From assembly GCF_016906535.1 (NCBI RefSeq), contig NC_057380.1, positions 806,001 to 870,000 on the forward strand: a stretch of DNA of 64,000 bases. The letters are read 5' to 3'. The notes under the pieces were generated by a model. The model ran no database searches. It saw only the letters and a list, made by a program, of their open reading frames with translations, and was not told the DNA's origin. The position numbers were made by a program, and so were the translations under genes. Positions 22,470 to 32,690 of this stretch are shown here, piece by piece; position 1 is the first letter of the stretch, and the number at the start of each line of letters is the position of its first letter. The stretch comes from Rhizoctonia solani. Lineage: Eukaryota; Basidiomycota; Agaricomycetes; Cantharellales; Ceratobasidiaceae.

Positions 22470-23443
22470 ATGCGACTTGCTCTTTGTACATTGCTTACTT
22501 TTTTGGGGACGGCTCTGGCTGCACCACACCTCAATAATAAACGGACGACAAATGATAATATCGTTTATATTACTGAGTAAGTGGCTAGTTTTCTGGCCAT
22601 TCTGTTCGCATCTGATAAATTCTTCAAGCGTCAATACGTGTCCGTAACTTGCAAAATCTTACTCTTTTCATATTAACCATAAGTCTTGAATTTCGTAGAT
22701 TGCATAATTATGCCTCGCAGCGAGCATACCGATATCGGCACATCAGAATTTCCTGTAAGAAAACGCTCGGTTTTCTCCGTCCTTTGATGTCACTGATCTC
22801 ATGACACTAGGGCGGGATGAAAACGTTCTGTTCTCCGAATGGGATCTTTGATGCTAATCTACAGGGGAAACTCCCACAGGATTTCTGGAGTAACGTAAGT
22901 TCAAGGAACAGAATCCTTTTGGCCCCTTTATTGAATCAAGTTTTGCACGTCAGGTTGAAATTTCGACTGTTCCTGGGGTCAATGGAGCCCGTAGGGTACA
23001 ATGTAAGGTTTCGCATATATACAACTACATTTCGTCCCCTGACCCTAAAGTGAAAATATATTCTAGTAACCGGATGTATTCGGCCTGAACTTTCAACTCA
23101 ATTAAACCCGGGCGATGGAGGTGGGCAGTACGATTCGAGCGGAGGTGAGGGTGGATTAGGGAATCCTAGGGATAGTGTTTGCCTCGGGTAAGAAATTGAT
23201 TGGTTGATAATACTACACATGCATATTCTCAACGCTTATAGCTACAACCACTATGTCGAACTTATCGAGCCGGCCGGCCAGAGAGCGTGTATTCGGTGTT
23301 GCGATGATCCTGCCGACTGCCCCCTCACTATGGGTACGTAACAGTGCTGATGGAAGGGTTTGATTGAAATACTGATCCAACTTGTAGACACACTGGGATG
23401 CCAGACTGTGATTCCAGGGAATTACTTTGACTGTGCCAATTAG
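22470..23443 (+). CDS. small cysteine-rich secreted protein B
   Basis: Signal peptide MRLALCTLLTFLGTALAAP. Exons: 22470-22576, 22721-22754, 22811-22894, 22954-23002, 23067-23187, 23242-23333, 23388-23443, about 180 residues. The protein shares GGMKTFC, GKLPQDFWSN, LTGCIRPE, a Gly-rich segment, VCLGYNHYVEL, RACIRCCDD, DCPLT and VIPGNYFDC with secreted protein A. In A the second exon starts earlier. Using the same acceptor here (22699) breaks the frame, so I used the CAG at 22720, which drops the CIIMPRS-like segment. That choice is tentative and the junction might instead be damaged. Function unknown. Confidence 0.75.
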
Positions 23444-24565
23444 CCGATGCCCGACTTGAAAAATGGCGCATATAAACAGCAACGGCAAGATTCCCGGTAT
23501 GCACCCCTACTTGCTTGGATACATAAATGGCTTGAATATACTTTTCCGAACAATGTATTTTTGTAACCTGTTGCAGATGAAGTTTCAGTCCTGTATATAT
23601 ATTTGGGCCATCGTAGAATTCTAATTGAACACATTTGGTTACTATAGGCAGATTGCCGATGTGAACCAAATAAAATCGCTGCTGAACGGTATTGAATGAG
23701 TTACCCATTGAGCGTAACTTCATGACTGGTATATGGGCCCGGGAAACGACTGGCTCAACACGTAATCGATTTGACTGGAAGATAAGTCAATGCATTTGTT
23801 GATTACTTGGTTGATCAAGAACACCGAGCACCCATAGCGCCTGTAATCCAGTCATTGCCAGTTGCTCTCAGTTGAAACATCTCTCTTTTACTCATCCCGT
23901 GTGAGTCATCTGATCCGCTCGGCTGGACAGACCCTATGCGCGTAGCAGATGTATTGTCCATACTGCCAATTCCAATCGGAGCGGGCAAGTTAACTCAGAA
24001 ATCTAATGGTTCAGAAAAGGTTCATCGAAATGATGCCGTCATCAACAGCTTCAGTAAGTGACGCATGTACTGAAACTATAGAGCGCGCCATATATTGGTA
24101 CAAACTTCGCTCATGATTGGGCACTCTAAGAAGTGTTGTTGTATTGGTCTCACTGAACGGAAGCTGTTGAAGCAGAATATAGTAGAATAAACAATTAAAC
24201 GAACTCAATCTATTGACTCTCAGAATGGGGTGTGTTTACTGAAATTATGTGCAAGGTGCTGTCATTGCATGACCCCGCTGGTTGATCGGCTACGCGTGCC
24301 ACCCATTCTTCTATCGAGAATTCGAAATAATTGAATTGCATATTTGCTATTTATGGATTCGAATGTCAACTTTGTAGCACTTGCTCGTAAGGAGTCAGAC
24401 ATAAAAACTCTACAGCATCTCTAAGATAGATGTAAGCGCGAGGACGTAGGTTTTTCCGTATGAGAAAGGATGTAGCGTTTACGTACTGGATATTGGAGCT
24501 TTGTGAATATAAAAGACGCTCAAGCTGAAAGGGACCCACACCAAGCTCCAGCAATCGAAACCGCT
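23444..24565. other. intergenic
   Basis: About 1.1 kb with no supported gene. A TATA-like GAATATAAAAG lies near 24506, about 60 bases before the start codon of the next P450 copy. Confidence 0.5.
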
Positions 24566-26661
24566 ATGAATACCGAGCCCATGCATCTCGTTCAATACTC
24601 TACAGCGCTTGGCGCTTTAGCAGCAGTAAGTCTCTAGCGGCTTGATGACTCGATAAATCTTTAACAACGTATCATTACTTCAGTTAATTTACTATGTAGC
24701 TCCTTATCTACTTGATCCATACGACTACCGCCGTCGCTTCCCAGGACCTCCACTGGCCGGGCTCACCAACTGGTGGATGTCCAATGTTGTACGAGCCGGC
24801 AATCACAGTGAGGTCGTGTGGCGTTTGCACGAGAAATATGGTACATTGTCTACTTATTCCTACTGTGGGCTCAGCTATGAACATTTGATAGGCACCTTTG
24901 TACGATTGGGTCCTAATCATATTAGCATCGCCGATCCAGATGCGCTTGAAGTAGGTTCACTGAGATTTTTTGGAGTGTCTCTATCCATCCACTAACCCCA
25001 TCACAATATAGGCAGTCTATGGACACGGTAGCGGAGTTTTGAAGTCCGACTTTTACCGTTCGTTCCAAAGTGGTCCCAAGGCAAATGTATTCGACACTTC
25101 TGATAAGATCGAGCACTCAAGTAAGTTGCTTGATTATCCAGGAGCAGATGCTTGTGTAAACCAGAGTTATATAGAGAAGCGCAAACGCCTTGCAAACATC
25201 TTTAGCCCGCAGAATGTGACTTTTGAGCCTCGAGTACGCAGTCACATTCGGCAGCTATGCGCACAATGGGACCTGAGATGTGAGGAGGCTGCTCGCGGAT
25301 TCTCCGGTGTGAACTGGGTCTCAAACAGCGGGCAGGCGGTGATGAACGTTTGCGCACGTATGTTTTGTACCCCTCGAACTCTGCGCATAGTACTGATACG
25401 AGTGCACGTAGAGCTTTCCTACCTTGCGTTCGATATCATTGGGGATCTGCGCTGGGATCACCTTTCAGGCTCATCCAGGCTCAGAAGGACTCGTCGCTAT
25501 CTATTGAATCCGTCGATGCGTCCGGAGAGCCTGTGCTAGGGGCAGTAGAAATTCCGGTGATCAAAACCCTAGCCGACTCGGGGCGCGACATTGTCACGCT
25601 GGGCGTCTTCCCTCTGTGGACGCGCAAGTTTCTCCAATTACTTCCGTGGAACATCTCGGGGGTCGCAGACCGAATGAGTTTAGTCAAATTGGCCCAGGCT
25701 TCAGTAGATGCAAGGTTGAAGCGAGGCTCCAGAAAGAACTCGGAGGACGCGAAGCACAGTATTGACCTTATTGACAAGCTCCTTGAGGCAAAAAACGAGG
25801 ATGGGAACCCTCTGTCGTTTGATGAGTTATGGGCAGAAGCTTTACTGTTAATAATTGCTGGAAGTGACACACGAGCAAGTAAGTAGCATTATCCTAAGCT
25901 CCGTTATCTGATTCATTTAACACCAAAACCTTCAAGTACCTGGGCTCTTTGTGTTACCACTTAGCGATCTACCCGGAGATTCAGCGAGAGCTTCAATCTG
26001 AGCGATAAGCACATCCCCTACAGCTCACTGAACGAAAATAACAGCAAGGAGCGACTGGTAATTCCACCATACGATGCGATAGCAAATTACGACGATATCA
26101 AGAGTCTTCCGTATCTCAATGCCTGCGTCAAAGAAGCATTGCGCGTTCATTCCACAGTCGGCACAGGCATGCCTCGTGTTGTTCCACCTGGCAAGTCGAT
26201 CACCGTTGCTGGCCAGACGTTCAAAGCAGGAAGCGTAATCAGTGTACCGTTATATACGACCAACCGTCGAATGTATGGGGGAGCGATGCTAGCGAGTTTC
26301 GGCCTGGACGTTGGCTGGAGGACAATGCGCAGTCTCTGAACAAGTACTTTGTGCCATTCTCTATAGGCCCGAGGTGAGTGATGGTAGACGATCTCTTAGC
26401 ACGCGTTATTGATGGTGTAAAACATACAGGGCTTGTGTTGGTCGTAATCTGGCATACATGGATCTATTGCTGATTTCTGCAACACTATTCGCCGCTACGA
26501 ATTCAAAGCGCTTCCTACGACAAAGGTATGCGCTGATGGTGCGCTTGTACCAATCATATCAATGCTAATAATTTTAATCTGTCTAGATGGTTATCCACGA
26601 GACATTTGCACGAGGAGCGGCCCACTGCGAAGTCGCTATTCATCGGAGGACCACCTCATGA
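24566..26661 (+). pseudogene. cytochrome P450, CYP53-like, P450-2, frameshifted
   Basis: Paralogue of P450-1 with the same exon plan: 24566-24625, 24684-24840, 24892-24950, 25012-25120, 25175-25357, 25412 onward, the last exon ending at 26661. Reading breaks are apparent single-base losses near 25447, 25870 (inside the I-helix GSDTT motif), 26269 and 26484, plus two bases lost near 26004. Most are one base missing from a run of two or three identical bases, so an assembly error is possible for some. The ends are intact, including the terminal exon with tga at 26659-26661. The stretch 26133-26371 is nearly identical to P450-1 at 3566-3805, which suggests gene conversion. Confidence 0.8.
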
Positions 26662-27399
26662 TGGTGACAGCAGTAGTATTTGAACGTTTCTTCGATCTTA
26701 AAGTATACTGTAACTGAGCAGTGGGCTCATCAGACCTCAGTAGCTATAGCCCTCTCTCGCCCAATATAAATGCGTTACCTGCTCTAGATACGACTGAGGA
26801 TTTTGAATCTTTGCGATCCCACTGCGCGAAGTGACAGCGCATTAATTTCAAAATTTCTGCTCTTAGTTTTATTAGATTGAAAGACTTGCACCTATAGAAG
26901 TTCGTGAGCTAATCAATATCTTAGGGCAAGGCCCTTAGACCGAAGGTTCTGAAGAAACATTAGCTGGGGAATAAGGCACAAGGGACTGGCTGATCGGTGA
27001 CGCGATCCTTTAGCTATACAGTACCTTGGAGCTCTTATTGTAGATCACGTGATGCGAGATCGAATATAGATCACGTGACGCGCCCCGAAATTCAGGTCTA
27101 TTGAACGCTTTGATTGCATCTATTGGTTCCTACCCATTCGCATACCGGCTATAGAAGCTGAATCTTATATGGAAATTTCAGGTGTCCGGCCTGCCACCTA
27201 AGTATATACGAGCTTATCAAACAATATCATCTGGTGAGCGCTGCTCAGGACCAAGCTCGAGCGCTCTCCATGACCATTACAATTGGTGTACCAACGCCTG
27301 ACGTCATAGCCCCATGTATTGAATTACCTTGAATGACTACAAAATAATAAAGTTTAGGTACAAACATCCATCAAGCGAGCTACGACCACTTGAGTCACA
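26662..27399. other. intergenic with paired ATCACGTGA sites
   Basis: No gene is supported. The main feature is a direct repeat of TAGATCACGTGA followed by TGCG or CGCG at 27041-27056 and 27067-27082, described separately. Confidence 0.5.
27041..27082. promoter_or_regulatory. two ATCACGTGA palindromes 26 bp apart
   Basis: TAGATCACGTGATGCG at 27041-27056 and TAGATCACGTGACGCG at 27067-27082 are direct copies whose cores are palindromic (TCACGTGA). Such cores are bound by bHLH factors of the Cbf1 type. They sit about 320 bases upstream of P450-3. The role is inferred. Confidence 0.4.
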
Positions 27400-29484
27400 A
27401 TGACCATGAGTATTGGCTTATGTGTTTTAGGTCTTGGCCAATATATTGGGGCTCTAGGGCTTCTAACAGTAAGTTTCTTTTGGCCAGCTGATAAATTATT
27501 CAACGGTCAACGTAAACATATTAGTCTACTTTCTATGTGATTCCGTATCTTCTTGACCCGTATGGCTATCGTCGATTCAGAGGACCCCCTCTAGCTGGAT
27601 TCACGAATTGGTGGATGTCCAGAATTGTACAAACCGGTCATCACAGTGAAATTGTGTGTCAACTACACAGGAGATATGGTGCTTCTGTCTCGTCCAAATT
27701 CAATGAATCGGTTTATTAAGCTCTGCTAGGTACCTTTGTGCGGCTGGGACCCAATCATGTTAGCATTTCTGACCCGGATGCTCTTGAAGTATGTTAGTTT
27801 GAGCTGAGTAAAACCCATCGGTGTTGATTTTACTAAACCATGTCAGATTGTTTATGGACATGGACTCCTGAAATCTGAATTTTATCATGCGTTCAAACAC
27901 GGCCCCAGTAATGACATCTTTAATACACCCGACAAGGTCGAACATTCAAGTGAGCAATATATGGCTATTGATTTAACTCATAATAATAACATAAATAATA
28001 GAAAAGCGTAAGCGCCTTGCGAATATCTTTAGCGCACAGAGCGTGTTTGCCTTTGAACCTCGGGTGCGCGAACACATTCGACAACTATGTGCGCAGTGGG
28101 ACTTGAGATGCAGGGAATCAGCTTGCGGCGTCTCTGGTGACAATTGGTCCGCGAACGACGGAAAGGCAGTAATCGACCTCTGTGCCCGTAGGTTGCATTT
28201 CGTCATTATTTGCGTTAGTTACTAATTAGTCCAAACGTAGAAATATCATACCTCGCATTTGATATAATCGGTGATCTTGCTTTGGGGTCTTCCTTTGGGC
28301 TTATTCAAGCTCAGAAGGATTCGTCTCTGTCCATTGAGTCGGTGAACGCATTCGGAGATCCGCAGAGGGGAACAATCGAGATACCAGTGGTCAAAACTAT
28401 AGTGAGAGGTGGTGTTTCGATGATGGGAATTGGCGTGTTTCCTGCGTGGACACATCGATTCCTCCAGTGCCTTCCTTGGAACCTCGTAGGACTCTTTGAC
28501 AGTTTAAATTTTTTTAAATTGGCCACAACCTCAGTGCATGGAAGAATCAAACGAGGGCCGAAGGAGGTCATTCAGGACGGAAAGAGAAGCATTGACATCA
28601 TGGAAAAGCTCCTTGAAGTCGAGGAGGACGGGAGGCCCTTGCCGACACATGAGTTAACGGCAGAAGCTATAGTCCTGCTAATCGCCGGAAGTGATACCAT
28701 AAGCAGGTAAGTGGATTTTTGGCCCTACTGTTATTTAGTTTTCTGATATTTCTACTACTTCTAAGCACCCTTGGATGTTTTTTTTATCGTTTGGCAACTA
28801 ACCCGCGGGTCCAAAGAGAACTGCAAATTGAACTGGACCAGCATATTCCTTTCCAAACATCAAGCGAGCCTCAAGGCAAGGAGGGGCTTGACATTCGGCT
28901 ACACGACATAGTTGTGCGTTACGACGACGTCAAGGCGTTACCTTACCTGGAAGCTTGCATTAAAGAAGCATTACGCCTTCAATCTCCGACTGCCACAGGT
29001 TTACCTCGAGTAGTACCACCCGGAAATGGGGTTATAGTTTCGGGTGAACCATTCAAACCAGGAAGTATAATAAGTGTGCCCCTATACACGATCCATCACT
29101 CAAGTGTTTGGGGTAGTGATGCGGCGCAGTTTAGGCCTGAACGATGGCTGAATGTCAAGTGTGGTTTACTTAGCAAGTATTTCCAACCTTTCTCTTTAGG
29201 ACCAAGGTCAGTGGTAGTTTTTAACGTCATATCGCAAAGTGAACGAGGTGCTTTTTTCAACAGGGCCTGTATTGGCAGAAATTTCGCATATATGAATCTC
29301 ATGTTGAGTGCAGCTACGCTTGCGCGTCGCTATAAAATCGAGGCGCTCCACACAACCAAGGTAGGTGATCATCCTGGCATCTAGTAGCAACCTCAAGTAA
29401 CACAGCTATCAGCTGATGACTTACGAAGGCCTTCTTCGCTCGACGATTAGTTGCGAAGTGATGATTAAGCGTCGCAAGGTGTGA
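27400..29484 (+). CDS. cytochrome P450, CYP53-like, P450-3
   Basis: Complete paralogue of P450-1. Nine exons: 27400-27468, 27525-27678, 27730-27788, 27847-27949, 28002-28187, 28241-28706, 28766-29206, 29264-29360, 29413-29484, about 548 residues. A second in-frame ATG at 27406 is an alternative start. Motifs: GTFVRLGPNHVSISDPDAL, YLAFDIIGDLALGSSFGL, AGSDTIS (isoleucine in place of the second threonine of the I-helix motif), EALR, haem loop FSLGPRACIG with the cysteine near 495. It lies head-to-tail between P450-2 and P450-4, so tandem duplication is the simplest origin. Predicted aromatic-acid hydroxylase at the ER; the substrate is unknown. Confidence 0.88.
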
Positions 29485-30266
29485 TCAAGTTGTATCACTA
29501 GTACTGGTAGTTGTGCACTACATTCATTCGCTAATTGCCGAAACTTGTTGTAAAGTCTCTACTTATCGGATGTATATATGCGACTCGGTCTACGACAAGG
29601 TCGCGTCAATAACAAGTCGTAACACACACTCGATATTGGTGTCCAGAGTAAAGACAAGGAGAGTGGGTTGGAATCCAGGACCTTATAAGGTGCCCGGTTC
29701 GATACATGCGTAAACAGAATAAACCAAATGAGCGTATATAGTTGGTAATCAGTCTTAACGGAGCACATGAGAGGGACGTGACGTTGAGGGGAGTAATGGT
29801 GTATCGTAAGGATAACGCATGCACTCGAGCTAAACCTACGATGATCGCGTAACCCCTACACTTGTGCAGTCGCCCACATTCCCAGAGTCAGATGCCCAGT
29901 GAACTTAGAGCCCTGCGCTAGCCACAAAGTTGTGCTTCATCATCGACCAGCTTCGACTCAATCTGTTCCCTTCGACTAGATTTCCGAGTTCAATTCAGAA
30001 TATACAAAACCTGGAATCGGCGTTACTCCAGCCCGACTCCGAATGGGATACGGAGATGGCTGAGGCATACTTGCCGAAATGACACAATATGGGCTATACG
30101 AGGGATGCATCCCGAGTTACCCAACTAATTGAGAGTCTAACGTTAAGATGAAGTCACTTTGTTTCGCTTTAAATGGTACTTTGGCCGAACCCCCCTTCGC
30201 ACCACAGCATAACTGAGCCCTATAATAGAGGTCCGAGTTATCGAGGCCCCAAGGTCATTCACAATC
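29485..30266. other. intergenic between tandem P450s
   Basis: No gene or repeat is supported in this 0.8 kb spacer between P450-3 and P450-4. Confidence 0.5.
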
Positions 30267-32347
30267 ATGGATACCGAGCGAATTCAACTTGGTCAATACT
30301 TCCTTGCTCTAGCAGCACTAGTGGTAGGTCATCTTGCACTTGGAGTTACAAAACGAGGCTCATAATGACGGGCCTCAGCTTGCTTATTATGGACTTCCTT
30401 ACCTGCTCGACCCCTATGACTACCGTCGTCGGTTTCCGGGACCACCTCTGGCAGGATTTACCAATTGGTGGATGTCCATGATTATACATACAGGTCGCCA
30501 CAGCGAAATAGTACAGCGTTTACATGAGAAATACGGTGTGTTTGCCCGGCTCTCCAAGTAAACGTGTCTGTTTATCTCGCTTTTCGATAGGTACATTTGT
30601 ACGACTGGGACCAAATCATATCAGCGTTGCTGACCCGGATTCTCTCGAGGTAAGTTTGGTTGAACGTTGTAGCCACCCATATATTAATTATTCTAGATTG
30701 TTTATGGACACGCACTTTTGAAATCCGAGTTTTACAACACATTTAAACTGGGCCCCAAGTGTGATATCTTCAATACACGCGACAAGGCCGAGCATTTGAG
30801 TGAGTGATATGCCTATTTAGTTGGCTGGGATAATTAAAATCATACCTATTCAGTAAAGCGCAAACGCGTGGCCAACATCTTTAGTGCCCAGAATTCCCTC
30901 GCTTTCGAGCCTCGCATTCGCAGTCACATTCGTCAGCTGTGTGCGCAGTGGGACTTGCGATGCAAGCAGGCCGTCCGTGAAGTTTCGAGCACCAATCGAG
31001 CCGTAAACAATGGGCGGGCTGTCATCGATGTTTGTGCTCGTAGGTCATCCCTCGCTTTATCGTAGGCGTAGTCCTAACTTAATTGAATGTTCAGAGGTTT
31101 CCTACTTGGCTTTTGATATTATTGGTGACCTTGCTCTGGGGTCTCCGTTTGGGCTCGTCAAGGCTCAAAAGGACTCCACGTTGTCGATCGAATCTGTTGA
31201 TGAATCAGGAGAGACGACGCGAGGAACACTCGAGATACCTGTAATCGAGATCATAGCAAGAGCAGGCGTCTCAATCGTGTCAATTGGCGTATTCCCTTCG
31301 TGGGTGCACAAACTTTTCTTGTTCTTGCCATGGAATCTCGTCGGGCTTTTCGACAGGATTAATTTTTTCAGACTTGTCAAAACCTCACTAGAAGCTAGGA
31401 TCAAGCGAGGACCAAAAGAGATTATAGAGGACGGAAAGCGAAGCATTGATATAATCGACAAATTTCTCGAAGTTCAAGATGATGATGGTACCCCCTTGTC
31501 TAAGGAAGAATTGATGGCAGAGGCGTCGGTTTTGCTGATTGCGGGCAGTGATACTACAAGCAAGTAAGTAATATCTTATATGAATTGCCATTAAACTGAA
31601 GGATTGCATTACTGTTGATCAGTACGCTCGGCTGTTTATTCTACTACTTGGCGATCCATCCAGAGATCCAACGTCAACTACAAGCTGAAATCGACCAACA
31701 CATACCTTACGACTCATCCAAGGAGCCAGAGAGCAAGCAAGATCTCACGCCTCCACCCTACGAAGCAGTTGTCCATTACGATGACGTCAAAAAGCTCACT
31801 TACCTTGATGCCTGTATTAGGGAGGCACTCCGCATACAGTCGCCCGTCGCTACCGGCTTGCCGCGCGTGGTCCCGCCCGGAACCTCGGTCACGATCTCGG
31901 GCCAGACGTTCAAGGCAGGGAGCGTGATCAGTGTTCCGTCGTATACCACCAACCGATCGAGTGTGTGGGGGGATGATCCATCAGAGTTTATACCCGAACG
32001 ATGGCTCAGTGACAAGTCTAGCTCGCTGAACAAGTACTTTGTGCCCTTTTCGTTGGGACCTAGGTCAGTAGTATCAATACACTCTGAGATGTTGTATGTT
32101 CTAATGGTGATGGGACTGTTAGGGCTTGCATTGGCCGGAACATCGCGCATATAAACCTCATGCTCACCGCTGCTACGCTTATCCGACGCTATGATGTAGA
32201 AAGGCTCCCTACTACCAAGGTAGATTTCACTTTCAAGCATGTTTCACCGAATACTGTCGCTAATCTTTGTGTTAGCTGTCCAACCATGAAGGGTTCATTC
32301 GCACCGCGGTTCACTGCGATGTGATGATCAAACGCCGCAAGATATGA
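30267..32347 (+). CDS. cytochrome P450, CYP53-like, P450-4
   Basis: Complete last member of the array. Nine exons: 30267-30323, 30379-30535, 30591-30649, 30697-30799, 30854-31039, 31095-31563, 31623-32063, 32123-32219, 32276-32347, about 546 residues. Motifs: RRRFPGPPLAGFTNWW, GTFVRLGPNHISVADPDSL, AGSDTTS in the I-helix, the ERW-type motif in FIPERWL (P450-1 has a glycine there), and haem loop FSLGPRACIG with the cysteine near 493. It keeps the most standard set of P450 signatures of the four copies and is the best candidate for a working enzyme. It converges with the RCC1 gene, 343 bases away. Confidence 0.9.
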
Positions 32348-32690
32348 TAAGCATTCCATCAGTGTAAATATCAGATTTGTTGATTGGTGTAAATAGTTAA
32401 GCTACTGTGTGGGTTGTGCATGTACTCCCGTTTTACCCCCCTTCCCATGCTTTAATAGACGGGCCAAGTACTGAAAACATCGTGCACTCGCTTCAACATA
32501 AACTATGCTCAACAAAGAATAATTCAGCTATTTTACCAGTGCCACAAATGCAAAGGCACGTCCGAGACTGGGTCCTGGACTTTCAGAATCGCACCCCTTT
32601 TTTTATCTCCACAAGTTCTGCTTCAATTAACAGAGTGTACATGCAAGCAATATCCTTAAATAAATACAAGAGTGGCATCCTAACCAATAT
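32348..32690. other. convergent 3' intergenic gap
   Basis: Gap between the stops of P450-4 (plus strand) and the RCC1-like gene (minus strand). It must hold both polyadenylation regions; no specific signal is assigned. Confidence 0.45.
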
